This document shows, in pieces, positions 15,804-24,896 of a stretch of 52,224 nucleotides of DNA (the stretch's first letter is position 1; every line of letters begins with the position of its first letter). The stretch is taken from the NCBI GenBank assembly GCA_905198125.1, contig CAJKBH010000028.1, positions 1-52,224 of the forward strand, written 5' to 3'. Source of the DNA: an uncultured Porphyromonadaceae bacterium (GTDB lineage Bacteria; Bacteroidota; Bacteroidia; Bacteroidales; Muribaculaceae). The translations under genes were made by a program, and so were the position numbers. The notes below the pieces were generated by a model. That model ran no database searches. It was not told the origin of the DNA and saw nothing but the letters and a program-made list of their open reading frames with translations.

Positions 15804-17377
15804 ATAGGCTCCTCATCCTTATTTGGACTATATGCGTTACGCTGTTGGCTACGGCAGCCGGTACGGCGTTCGCCGATAATGGGTCGGAACCGGTCGACTC
15901 GGCTGCGCCCGCAAAAAAGAAAAAGGATGTGCCACCGGTGATGCACAGCGCCGTCGGCGACCGCTCCAGAAACGGCTCCGATTCCTTACGCCTGGAGATT
16001 ATCGGAATACGCCAGCAGTATTCCGGTATGGACAGGTCAACGTACGACAATACAATCTTCTCCCCCAAGTCCGCACTGTTCAGCCCGGACGGTTCCAAGC
16101 TATACGTGAACTCTCTGGAGGGATGCCATACCACTGTATTCAGCGTCCCGTCACTTCAGCGCCAATCATTGATCAGCTATTCATTTCCGTCGGGCGTCGG
16201 CCCCAAATGGAGCAAGCCTTCGGGCTACTATACTTTTACCCATTATGACAACGGCGACCGACGGAAATTTGTCGGCAAACCGGTGGAAGGCACTCTGAGT
16301 CACAACGGCCGATACCTGTGGGTCACGTTTTATCGGCGCTCTTTCGACATAAACGCCCAGGACCCGTCGGCCGTGGCCGTAATCGACACCCGTACCGATT
16401 CGATAGTACGCATGTTCGAAACCGGCCCGTTGCCGAAAATGATTGCCGCATCGCCCGACAACCGACGGATAGCCGTGACGCACTGGGGAGACAACACCGT
16501 CGGACTGATCGACATATCGGCTCCGGACATAAAGGACTGGCATCATCTGCGGCCCATCGTAATCGGTCAGAAGCTGAAGCTCGACCATCCTCTTGACAAG
16601 ACTGTGAACCGTGACGCCAATTCCGGCAATCTGCTCCGCGGCACGGTCTTTACTCCCGACGGCAAATGGCTGTTGGTGTCGGGCATGAGTGGCCCGCTGC
16701 AGGTTATCGACGTCGAGAACGGCCAGCTTGTCGGCCATGCCAACGACATATATGGCCTGCGGCATCTGGCAATTTCAGACGGATACGTATACGGCTCGCA
16801 CAATGTGGGAGGCATGGTGTATCGGTTCCCGCTCGATGCCCTTATCTCCGACGCCGTCAAGGCGCGGAGCGAGGGGAGTAAATCGCTCCGGGTCGGCAAG
16901 GTAGAGTCGTGCAAGGTAGGGAAAGGCGCCCGTACCCTTGTCATATCGCCCGACGGCCGATATCTGTTCGTGGCCTGCAACACGGAGAGTGCCCTTTACG
17001 TGGTGGCTACCCGCACCATGAAGGTCGTGGACTCGCTGACCATCGATTCATACCCTGTCGGACTGGCCATCTCGCCCGACGGCACCCTCCTTGCCGTCAC
17101 CTCGCAGGGCCGCGAAGGCCACGGCGGCAACGCCCTGAATCTTGTCAAGGTGATCCGCCCATATTACAAGGCTACCGTAACCGACCCGACCGATTCCATC
17201 GCAGAAAACCCGGATGACACCCTCGCACTCCAGGAAACGCCCGGCGACGTAGACTCCGACCGAAAATCCGAACCCATCAATATCATCCGGAATATGCCTC
17301 TCTTGATTGGCACCGGCATACTACTGTTAGCTATCCTGTCTCTCCTGCTTTATTTCATTTTCAGAAAACGTAAATAA
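15800..17377 (+). CDS. Exported beta-propeller (YncE/YVTN-like) with a C-terminal membrane anchor
   Basis: The 525-residue protein has a signal peptide (LILIWTICVTLLATAAGTAF) and propeller-type repeats, recognised by recurring phrases such as FSPDGSKLYVNSLEG, ISPDGRYLFVACNTESALYV and AISPDGTLLAVTSQG. The C-terminus is a single membrane helix (LLIGTGILLLAILSLLLYFI) ending FRKRK. The blades should therefore sit in the periplasm, anchored to the inner membrane. It could be a binding scaffold; no enzyme motif is visible. The start overlaps the ATPase stop, so the two are translationally coupled, although no functional link is obvious. Confidence 0.8.
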   Translation: MNRLLILIWTICVTLLATAAGTAFADNGSEPVDSAAPAKKKKDVPPVMHSAVGDRSRNGSDSLRLEIIGIRQQYSGMDRSTYDNTIFSPKSALFSPDGSKLYVNSLEGCHTTVFSVPSLQRQSLISYSFPSGVGPKWSKPSGYYTFTHYDNGDRRKFVGKPVEGTLSHNGRYLWVTFYRRSFDINAQDPSAVAVIDTRTDSIVRMFETGPLPKMIAASPDNRRIAVTHWGDNTVGLIDISAPDIKDWHHLRPIVIGQKLKLDHPLDKTVNRDANSGNLLRGTVFTPDGKWLLVSGMSGPLQVIDVENGQLVGHANDIYGLRHLAISDGYVYGSHNVGGMVYRFPLDALISDAVKARSEGSKSLRVGKVESCKVGKGARTLVISPDGRYLFVACNTESALYVVATRTMKVVDSLTIDSYPVGLAISPDGTLLAVTSQGREGHGGNALNLVKVIRPYYKATVTDPTDSIAENPDDTLALQETPGDVDSDRKSEPINIIRNMPLLIGTGILLLAILSLLLYFIFRKRK

Positions 17378-17402
17378 CAGAACCATCATAACATCCGATA
17401 TC

Positions 17403-18731
17403 ATGAACCGCATTGCAACCATTCTGCTTTCCGCGCTGCTGACGGCAGCGTCATTCCTTCCGGCCCGCGCCGAGTATGTTACTTCCGCCGGTGCCGAATA
17501 TGTGCCTTCCGAACAGGTGCGGGAGTCACAGCGCGAATTCGCCGCCGACCGCTTCGGCATCTTTATCCACTGGGGCATCTACAGCATGTTCGGCCAGGGT
17601 GAATGGTATCTGAACTACGGGCCTCTGGCAGACGAGTACGCCAAGGCGGCGCGCGGTTTCTATCCTGCCGACTTCAACGCCGACGAATGGGCTAAGGCCA
17701 TCAAGGAATCCGGCGCCCGTTACATCTGCTTCACGACACGCCATCACGACGGTTTCTCGATGTGGCACACGGGCCAGAACAAGTATAACATCGTGGACGG
17801 CACTCCCTTCCGCCGCGACGTGCTGCGCGAACTCAGCCAAGCCTGTCAGGACAACGGCCTGAAGCTGCATCTGTATTACTCGCACCTCGACTGGACGCGC
17901 GACGATTACCCGCAGGGTCGTACCGGCCACACCACGGGGCGCGACAGCCTCCGAGCCGACTGGCAGTCGTACCGCCGATTCATGGACAACCAGCTTACGG
18001 AACTTCTTACAGGCTACGGTCCCATCCGCGCCATCTGGTTCGACGGCTGGTGGGATCATGACGAGGACAAGACGCCTTTCGACTGGCAGCTTGACGAGCA
18101 GTATGCCCTGATACATCGACTGCAGCCGGGCTGCCTCATCGGCAACAACCATCACCAGACGCCATTCCCCGGCGAGGACATACAGATCTTCGAGCGCGAC
18201 CTGCCGGGCGAGAACACCGCCGGACTCTCGGGACAAGCCATCAGCCGCCTGCCCCTCGAGACCTGCAACACCATGAACGGCATGTGGGGCTATAAGGTGG
18301 TGGATACAAATTACAAAGACACCAAGACCCTGATCCATTATCTGGTCAAGACGGCCGGACTCGGCGCCAATCTGCTGCTCAACATCGGCCCGCAGCCGAA
18401 CGGTGAGTTGCCGGTCGTGGCTCTGCAGCGGCTTCGCGAAATCGGCGAATGGATGCAGACTTACGGCGAGACCATCTACGGCACCGAGGGAAGCACGTTC
18501 AAGGCCGACTGGGGCACCTCCACGCGCAAGGACAACCGTCTGTTCGTGCATATACTCACGCCAGAAAGCAAGGATATCTTCGTACCTGTAAGCGGCAAGG
18601 TAAAGAAAGCTGTCATGTTCACCGACCGCAGCCGCAAGGTGAAATACAGCAAGTCGAAAGAAGGCATTACCCTTCACCTTGACGATATTCCGCAGGACAT
18701 CGACTTCGTAGTGGAACTTGAAACGGCATGA
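17403..18731 (+). CDS. Alpha-L-fucosidase, GH29
   Basis: The 442-residue enzyme has a signal peptide (MNRIATILLSALLTAASFLP) and then the GH29 barrel: FGIFIHWGIYSMFGQGEWY, YICFTTRHHDGFSMW and LHLYYSHLDW. The nucleophile region is IRAIWFDGWWDH, with Asp at about residue 214. The C-terminal part includes GANLLLNIGPQPNGELP, also typical of GH29. It should release terminal alpha-L-fucose from host or dietary glycans in the periplasm or at the cell surface. The gene lies 25 bases after the propeller gene and overlaps cutC by 4 bases. Confidence 0.95.
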   Translation: MNRIATILLSALLTAASFLPARAEYVTSAGAEYVPSEQVRESQREFAADRFGIFIHWGIYSMFGQGEWYLNYGPLADEYAKAARGFYPADFNADEWAKAIKESGARYICFTTRHHDGFSMWHTGQNKYNIVDGTPFRRDVLRELSQACQDNGLKLHLYYSHLDWTRDDYPQGRTGHTTGRDSLRADWQSYRRFMDNQLTELLTGYGPIRAIWFDGWWDHDEDKTPFDWQLDEQYALIHRLQPGCLIGNNHHQTPFPGEDIQIFERDLPGENTAGLSGQAISRLPLETCNTMNGMWGYKVVDTNYKDTKTLIHYLVKTAGLGANLLLNIGPQPNGELPVVALQRLREIGEWMQTYGETIYGTEGSTFKADWGTSTRKDNRLFVHILTPESKDIFVPVSGKVKKAVMFTDRSRKVKYSKSKEGITLHLDDIPQDIDFVVELETA

Positions 18732-19492
18732 GCATAAGCATCAGTATGTCTAAGACTCTTGAGATATGCACGGGTGATCCCGTGGGAATCGAGGCGGCGA
18801 TAGCCGGTGGAGCCGACCGCATAGAACTGTGCAGCGGTCTCGCAGAAGGTGGCCTTACGCCATCCATCGGAGCGATACGCTATGCCGCGAGCCGGCCCGT
18901 AACCGTCAACGTGCTGATTCGGCCCCGCCCGGGCGATTTCGTTTATAGCCGTGAGGAAATCGACATGATGGTAGCCGATATAGAGGCGGCGGTGCGTTGC
19001 GGTGCCGACGGCATCGTGGTCGGAGCGCTCACCCCCGACGGTGACGTGGATATGGATGCCTGCCGTCGGTTTATAGATGCCGCACAGAGCCGCAACGCCA
19101 CATTCCACCGCGCGTTCGATGTATGCCGCGATCCGTTCAAGGCCCTTGAGGATGTCATATCACTGGGCTTCGACAGGATTCTGACTTCAGGCCAGGCGTC
19201 CGACGCATTGCATGGCAGCGATATGATTCGCCGATTGCACCACAAGGCAGGCGGTCGCATCCGCATCATGGCCGGCGCCGGCGTAAAACCTGAAAATGCC
19301 GCCGAGATTCTGGCACTCTCACATTGCGAGGACCTGCATGCCTCGGCACGCTCGCTGATGCCTTCAGGAATGACCGCCCGGGCCGGCGAAGCCTCCATGG
19401 GAAGCGCCGACGCCGCCGACGGCAGCCGTATGGCTACAGACCGGAATATCGTGGCACAACTCAAATCCATCCTCTCAAAATCCCAATTATGA
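18728..19492 (+). CDS. cutC: CutC family protein
   Basis: The 254-residue protein matches CutC, a TIM-barrel family: LEICTGDPVGIEAAIAGGAD, RIELCSGLAEGGLTPS, VLIRPRPGDFVYS, TFHRAFDVC and LTSGQASDA. It was originally linked to copper homeostasis, but its biochemical activity is still unclear. A start at 18746 (MSKTLEICTG) is also possible; I kept 18728 because it overlaps the GH29 stop in an ATGA. It overlaps the next gene by another ATGA, so the run is a tightly coupled operon. Confidence 0.93.
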   Translation: MSISISMSKTLEICTGDPVGIEAAIAGGADRIELCSGLAEGGLTPSIGAIRYAASRPVTVNVLIRPRPGDFVYSREEIDMMVADIEAAVRCGADGIVVGALTPDGDVDMDACRRFIDAAQSRNATFHRAFDVCRDPFKALEDVISLGFDRILTSGQASDALHGSDMIRRLHHKAGGRIRIMAGAGVKPENAAEILALSHCEDLHASARSLMPSGMTARAGEASMGSADAADGSRMATDRNIVAQLKSILSKSQL

Positions 19493-22110
19493 ACAAGACG
19501 ATAATAGCAACAACCATATTGGCTGTGCTGTACGGCGCCTCAGATACCAACGCCCGCGATATACTCACTCCGAAAGCCGATCAGGACTACGTCAATAGAT
19601 CAACTGCGCAAAAGGGCATTTTCAAACACCTCGACTTTTCCAAGTGCGCCAATGCCGCCGAGCGCGACGCGCTGAAATTCCTGTACACCTACATGGCCAC
19701 GCCCGACGCGCTGGATTATGACGCGGATTTCTATTTGGCCAACATCCGCGCGTCGCTTCAGGCTGCCCGGGAAATGCCGTGGGGAGCGACAGTGCCGGAC
19801 CGAGAATGGCGTCACTTCGTTCTTCCGGTGCGCGTCAACAACGAGGATCTGGACCTCTCCCGCCCCGCATTCTATGCCGAGCTGAAAGATCGTGTCAAAA
19901 ACCTTTCGATGAAAGACGCGATACTTGAGGTAAATCACTGGTGCCACGAGAAGGTGACCTATCAGCCGTCCGACGCACGCACTTCGTCGCCATTGGTTAC
20001 GGTCAGCAATGCTCTGGGCCGCTGCGGCGAGGAATCCACATTCACCGTGGCGGCATTGCGTAGCGTGGGCATTCCGGCGCGCCAGGTCTACACTCCGCGC
20101 TGGGCGCATACCGACGACAACCACGCATGGGTCGAGGCATGGGCCGACGGCCAATGGTACTTCCTCGGCGCCTGTGAGCCGGAAGCGGTGCTCGACCTTG
20201 CCTGGTTCAACGCTCCGGCTTCGCGCGGCATGCTTATGAACACCAAGGTTACGGGTGCTTACGACGGCCCGGAGGAGCAGCTTGAATCCAACCCAACCTC
20301 CACCGTAATCAATGTCACTTCCAAATATGCGCCTGTACGCCCTTCATACGTCATTGTCACGGACTTGGCCGGCAATCCGGTGAAGGATGCGACGGTTAAC
20401 TTCTCTCTTTACAACTACGCCGAGTTCTATCCCGTGGCTATCAGGCACACGGATGCGCGCGGCTTTGCCGAGCTGACTACAGGCGAGGGCGATATGGTGA
20501 TATGGGCCGGCGACGGCAGCCGTTTCGGACTTGGCAAAAGCATCCCGGGCGACACGCTGAGACTCACGCTCGATAAGAACGCAAACTTTACCGGCACCAT
20601 AGACCTCGACCTTGTGCCACCTCGCGCCGGAGCGCAGCTTCCCTCGGTCAGTGCGGAGACAGCCGCGCTCAACGACATGCGCAAGGCACGCGAGGATTCC
20701 ATTCGCAACGCATACGTGGCCACATTCCCCGACATCGACTCGGCCCGCGCCCTGTGCCGCACGCTCGGCATTCCGGAGGAGTCGGCACAGTTGATAGTAA
20801 ATTCCCGCGGACATCATGCCGTCATCACGGCTTTCCTTGATTCGGTGTCTCCGCGCGACCGTGCCAAAGCAGTGGCGTTGCTTTCGGCCATCAGTGAAAA
20901 GGACCTGCACGACGTCTCCCCTGCCGTACTGGCCGACCATCTCGCCACGCCCGACACAGGTAAATGGCCCGCGCAGATATTCAATCAGTACATAATGAAT
21001 CCGCGCGTCCAGACGGAACGGCTCACACCATACAAGGCTTATTTCGCAGCAAAACTTACTCCCGCAGAGAAAAAGAAATTTGCCGCTTCACCACGCGCAC
21101 TGGAGAAATGGATGCAGGCACACATCGCGCTCGACACGGTGTATAATCCGCTGCGTTACCGCATGTCGCCGCGTGCCGTCTGGGAGAATCGCATCGCCGA
21201 CCCGCTGTCGCGTTCCATCGCTTTCGTGGCCGTCTGCCGCAGTCTCGGTGTTCCGGCGCGCATCGACCCGGTCAGCGAACAGACACAATACTATGATGCT
21301 TCCGGCATCTGGCACGACGTTCGTTTCGGCGAAACGACCCCGACATCTGACACCGCTAAGGGTCATGTCTCGATAGTTCCTGTCGGCGATATGAGCCGCG
21401 AACCGAAGTATTTCTCGCAGTTCACCATCGCGAAGGTTGAGCAGGGGTTACCGAAGCTGTTGGGCTTCGGCGACTTTGAGCCGGTCGGCGAAATCAACGC
21501 CCGTAATGAACCGTTCGAAGCGGGGCAGTATGTCTTGGTCAGCGGCCAGCGCCTTGCCGACGGCTCGGTATTGACCCGCGCCAACTTCTTCCGTGTCAAT
21601 CCGGGCGCGGACACCAAAGTAGATCTGGCCGTGCGTCAGGACACGACGCAGCTCCAGGTCATAGGCAGTCTGAATTCGGAACTGCTATACCGGCCATTTG
21701 AAGATGGTGAACCTAAATCACTGCTATCCACCACCGGACGCGGGTATTACGTTCTGACACTCGTAAAGCCGCAGCATGAACCGAGCGCGCACGTGCTCAA
21801 CGACATTGCGGAGGCGGCAAAGGAGCTGGAAAAGACCGGCCGTAAGATTATGGTAATATTCCCCGACTCAGAAAGCGCCTCCCGTTTCCGTGCCGAAGAT
21901 TACGGCCAGTTGCCGTCTAATGCCGTATTGGGCGTTGACATGGACGGCCGGATTGCCGCCGATCTGAAGGCCGGCCTTGAACTGACTTCCGACGAATTGC
22001 CCATCACCGTTGTTGCCGACACGTTCAACCGCATTGTCTTCGCGCGTCAGGGCTACGGCATCCGCACGGGCGAAAAATTGCACGACATACTCACCCGCCT
22101 CCGCGAGTGA
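19489..22110 (+). CDS. Large exported transglutaminase-like protein
   Basis: The ATG at 19489 gives 874 residues with a signal peptide (MNKTIIATTILAVLYGASDT). A transglutaminase-like cysteine-peptidase domain follows: GRCGEESTFTVAALRSVGIP (Cys about 179), TDDNHAWVEAW (His about 212), then an Asp in the next strand. A second, degenerate copy of the same fold lies near residues 560-620 (SRSIAFVAVCRSLGVPARID) without the Cys motif. Between them is a beta-rich carboxypeptidase-regulatory-like domain (VTDLAGNPVKDATVNFSLYN), and the C-terminus looks thioredoxin-like (KIMVIFPDSESASRF...ITVVADTFNRI). It may process cell-wall or glycopeptide substrates, but the substrate is unknown. Confidence 0.85.
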   Translation: MNKTIIATTILAVLYGASDTNARDILTPKADQDYVNRSTAQKGIFKHLDFSKCANAAERDALKFLYTYMATPDALDYDADFYLANIRASLQAAREMPWGATVPDREWRHFVLPVRVNNEDLDLSRPAFYAELKDRVKNLSMKDAILEVNHWCHEKVTYQPSDARTSSPLVTVSNALGRCGEESTFTVAALRSVGIPARQVYTPRWAHTDDNHAWVEAWADGQWYFLGACEPEAVLDLAWFNAPASRGMLMNTKVTGAYDGPEEQLESNPTSTVINVTSKYAPVRPSYVIVTDLAGNPVKDATVNFSLYNYAEFYPVAIRHTDARGFAELTTGEGDMVIWAGDGSRFGLGKSIPGDTLRLTLDKNANFTGTIDLDLVPPRAGAQLPSVSAETAALNDMRKAREDSIRNAYVATFPDIDSARALCRTLGIPEESAQLIVNSRGHHAVITAFLDSVSPRDRAKAVALLSAISEKDLHDVSPAVLADHLATPDTGKWPAQIFNQYIMNPRVQTERLTPYKAYFAAKLTPAEKKKFAASPRALEKWMQAHIALDTVYNPLRYRMSPRAVWENRIADPLSRSIAFVAVCRSLGVPARIDPVSEQTQYYDASGIWHDVRFGETTPTSDTAKGHVSIVPVGDMSREPKYFSQFTIAKVEQGLPKLLGFGDFEPVGEINARNEPFEAGQYVLVSGQRLADGSVLTRANFFRVNPGADTKVDLAVRQDTTQLQVIGSLNSELLYRPFEDGEPKSLLSTTGRGYYVLTLVKPQHEPSAHVLNDIAEAAKELEKTGRKIMVIFPDSESASRFRAEDYGQLPSNAVLGVDMDGRIAADLKAGLELTSDELPITVVADTFNRIVFARQGYGIRTGEKLHDILTRLRE

Positions 22111-22145
22111 CGTATGCCGTGCCTTTACTCATCACTCATCACTCG

Positions 22146-23666
22146 TCACTTGTCACTCTGATTTATCTCGTAGATAAGTTTCGGCAGGTCAGTGTTGTCG
22201 TGCAGACCCTGGAAGCGTGACGAATCCACTCCGATGGCGAACACGGGAACGAAGTCGCCGGTGTGACGCTCGGTGGTGAAGCCGATGCCGGCTATGTCGT
22301 TGAAGGTGTCGAACACCGCCTCCACAAAGTTATTGCTGGAATTGTACATCGTCTCGTGCGTACGGGCATCCCCCTGAACGAAAGTACGGTCAAACTCGCG
22401 CCTGATGTATTCCTCCTGGTCCTTGGTCAGCGGCACGGCTGTCCAGTAGCCGAATTTTTCCGTCAACGCCTTCTTCATATCATCCCAGCTGACATGCGTC
22501 TTGTCCTTCAGCAGCTTGCGGCACCAATCCGAGAAGCGGTCCTTCGATATGCGCTGGTAGGGTATGGTCTTGAGGTTGGCCATGTAGCTGCAGAACATAT
22601 TGCCCAACGCCATGCCGCCGGTATTATGGTCGGCCGACACCACTATCAGCGTCTCGTCGGGATGTTGCAGGTAGAAGTCGTATGCCACACGGATGGCATT
22701 CTGCAGCGTCAGCACCTCGTGCACCACGCCACCGCCGTCGTTGCTGTGGGCGGAATGGTCTATGTCGCCCTCCTCTACCATCATGAAGAACCGGTCGGGC
22801 GACACCTTCTGCAGATGGCTAAGGCATGCCTCGGTCATGCCGGGCAGCGTCAGTACGCCGGGTATTGAATCGACGGTATAACCTATCGTCGAAGAATGCA
22901 CGCTGTCGGTGTTGAGCAGCACCACGCGCCTGGAGTCAACGCCCCGCAATGCGTCGAGACCGCGCACCGTCACCACTTCGTTGTCTGCAAACATCTTGGC
23001 CAGTCCGGTGTCATTGCCCTTCTTATCCCTGAGTCCGCGCCAGTTGGAGCCAGCGATAAACTGATAGCCTGACTTGGCGGCCTCGGCACCTATCTCGTAG
23101 TACATTCCACGGTTAGGCTGATGGGCATAGAACGATGCCGGCGTGGCGTCGTCCGGAGCGCCTGTCGTAACGAGTCCCACGCCCCAGCCCTGATTGAACA
23201 GTCTGGAGGCTATGCTTTGCACCGGCACGCTGTCGGCGTCCATACCTACCATGCCGTTGCGCGTCTTGTGGCCAGTGGCCAACGCCGTTCCGCCGGCAGC
23301 CGAATCCGTCACGTCCGACGATGCGGAGTGCGAGGTGGCGTAGCTGGTTACGGGAAACTGCAGCATCAGCAACGGTGTGTCGTTGCCGAGCACCGAGCGG
23401 TTAAACGCCTCCCCCGCCAATACGGGGTTGAGTCCCATGCCGTCACCGATGAAATAGAATATGTATTTCAGTTCCTGCTTCTTCTCCGGTTTGACGGATT
23501 TTCCTGATTTTGATGTATTGACTCCATTTACGGTCTGCTCCGTCTTCGCCTTCTTAGATGTCTTTACGTTTTTGGCCGACAGCGGCATTGCGCCGCCTAA
23601 TGTCACCGCCGTGATAGCAACGGCACACACCGCGCGCCGCCAGTTCCTGATGTTGTTATGTTCCAT
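22146..23666 (-). CDS. Alkaline phosphatase
   Basis: The 506-residue protein has a signal sequence (AVCAVAITAVTLGGAMPLSA), a Lys-rich linker, then the PhoA-type fold. The metal site is FYFIGDGMG, the nucleophile motif is VTDSAAGGTALATG (Ser about 122), and FMMVEEGDIDHSAHSNDGGG and LIVVSADHNTGGM are the later metal-binding motifs. It hydrolyses phosphate monoesters in the periplasm. It converges with the transglutaminase gene. The 35 bases between them contain short tandem TCATCACTC-like repeats and no clear terminator. No Pho-box-like site was identified upstream. Confidence 0.94.
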   Translation of the reverse strand: MEHNNIRNWRRAVCAVAITAVTLGGAMPLSAKNVKTSKKAKTEQTVNGVNTSKSGKSVKPEKKQELKYIFYFIGDGMGLNPVLAGEAFNRSVLGNDTPLLMLQFPVTSYATSHSASSDVTDSAAGGTALATGHKTRNGMVGMDADSVPVQSIASRLFNQGWGVGLVTTGAPDDATPASFYAHQPNRGMYYEIGAEAAKSGYQFIAGSNWRGLRDKKGNDTGLAKMFADNEVVTVRGLDALRGVDSRRVVLLNTDSVHSSTIGYTVDSIPGVLTLPGMTEACLSHLQKVSPDRFFMMVEEGDIDHSAHSNDGGGVVHEVLTLQNAIRVAYDFYLQHPDETLIVVSADHNTGGMALGNMFCSYMANLKTIPYQRISKDRFSDWCRKLLKDKTHVSWDDMKKALTEKFGYWTAVPLTKDQEEYIRREFDRTFVQGDARTHETMYNSSNNFVEAVFDTFNDIAGIGFTTERHTGDFVPVFAIGVDSSRFQGLHDNTDLPKLIYEINQSDK

Positions 23667-23874
23667 GGTGTTGTTTTTTTCGTGTCATTCGGGCGGAATC
23701 CCTCTCCCGCCCTTTTCCACTCCAAAATTACTAATTTTTCCGCACACCACCGCCTACAATTTCATTAATCGACTTAGAATTTATTAAATCCTACATACAC
23801 TCAATGAGCTTGGGGATGTCGCGGAAAGTAAGTATGATTGGAAGATTGAGAGAGGACAGAATGAAGGATTTTCA

Positions 23875-24382
23875 CTATAATAGAGGAGAAGAAGAAATGG
23901 CATGCTGTAAATTAGAAATATAGTCCTGCATATAAACCCAGTTAGGCTCTCCATTCTGATCAGCAGGTAATATTATGGACTGCGCAAGAAGTTTATCTTT
24001 TGTGACAGCATCTCCCCAATAATACTTAGCTTTCAACGAGCATCTTAAAACTGTTATGATAAAGAGCAATATTTGTTCATTACTATTGCCCTTAGTGTAA
24101 AGTACTATATTATGACTATCATTCGAAACGAAATCATTCTTTTGATATGTCAAAGTAAAAGTTTTTCCACCAACAAGAATACAATTACCTTTTATTAATT
24201 CATATTTTGTTGCATCAATATAAGCCGTAACACCATTGTTTGCACCGCTTGCTGTAACAAATGGAGTACTCCCAGAACCATCAACAATATCTCTATTTAG
24301 TATATTGCCCGTATTCCTTGCAATAAAGAAGTCACCAATAGTATATTCTTTCCAAGCAATTCTTTTTATCGGCTTCCGTTTA
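23875..24382 (-). pseudogene. Second half (TRD2) of the specificity subunit, out of frame
   Basis: After the G7 tract the minus strand continues in another frame as KRKPIKRIAWKEYTIGDFF, then TPFVTASGANNGVTAYI and LPADQNGEPNWVYMQDYI, to a TAG at 23875. This is the second target-recognition half of a specificity subunit. It repeats the plan of the first half (NWKPFRLDALF, GATAFNNGITNYI, LPIGNNNQPDWEYIEQYM). Nothing else in the half is broken. Adding one G would fuse the halves into 340 residues: 1022 bases plus one is exactly 341 codons including the stop. Confidence 0.88.
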
Positions 24383-24896
24383 CCCCCCCTATAACATTTG
24401 TTAACATATCCAATGCCATTTGTGCTTGTTTTTCTATGGATTTCATATATTGTTCGATATACTCCCAGTCAGGCTGATTATTATTTCCTATTGGCAAGTA
24501 GATTATGCTGTTCTTCATATCCTCAATTTTCCATTTGTCGATATATGCATAATTTTTCCCTACAGCTCTAATTAAGGGAGCTATGAACAATGCCGCATAT
24601 TTACTCATTTGAAATTTAGGATATAACACATTCACATCATCAGTTGCCCAAAATTCTTTATCTTGGTAATATGTTTGACCGATTGACCCATTGTAACATA
24701 CTGTCAATGTACCAGCGGGATGAGTTTCTTCATTATTTCCGATATAATTAGTTATTCCATTATTGAAAGCGGTTGCGCCTATATATCGTATATTACCTTC
24801 TTTCATGTCTTTTTTTGTCAATCTGCTTCCCTTGACAATATCAAATAGCGCATCCAATCTAAATGGTTTCCAGTTACGTATATTAATCTTACTCAT
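24366..24896 (-). CDS. Specificity subunit, first half (TRD1), ends early after a G7 tract
   Basis: The 176-residue product is one target-recognition domain with its spacer helix: NWKPFRLDALFDIVKGSRLT, YIGATAFNNGITNYIG, VCYNGSIGQTYYQDKEFWAT, and the helix EYIEQYMKSIEKQAQMALDM. It ends in IGGVNGSR because the G7 tract puts the ribosome out of frame with TRD2. Half-length specificity subunits of type I systems can dimerise and recognise a symmetric site (known for NgoAV-like truncations), so this form may still work. Its start overlaps the enzyme gene by an ATGA. At full length (340 residues) it would be close to the size I remember for the BcgI B subunit. Confidence 0.9.
   Translation of the reverse strand: MSKINIRNWKPFRLDALFDIVKGSRLTKKDMKEGNIRYIGATAFNNGITNYIGNNEETHPAGTLTVCYNGSIGQTYYQDKEFWATDDVNVLYPKFQMSKYAALFIAPLIRAVGKNYAYIDKWKIEDMKNSIIYLPIGNNNQPDWEYIEQYMKSIEKQAQMALDMLTNVIGGVNGSR
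24383..24389 (-). repeat. G7 homopolymer at the specificity-subunit frame junction
   Basis: Seven C residues on the plus strand (G7 on the coding strand) lie exactly where the two halves of the specificity subunit change frame. G7 gives the short form; G8 or G5 would give the full-length form. Tracts of this kind are classic slipped-strand phase-variation switches, although seven is on the short side. Confidence 0.85.

Noticed and set aside
22110..22146. Short TCATCACTC-like tandem repeats between convergent genes
   Set aside because: Only three to four imperfect units in 35 bases; too short for CRISPR or any known repeat system. No CRISPR array was seen anywhere in the window.
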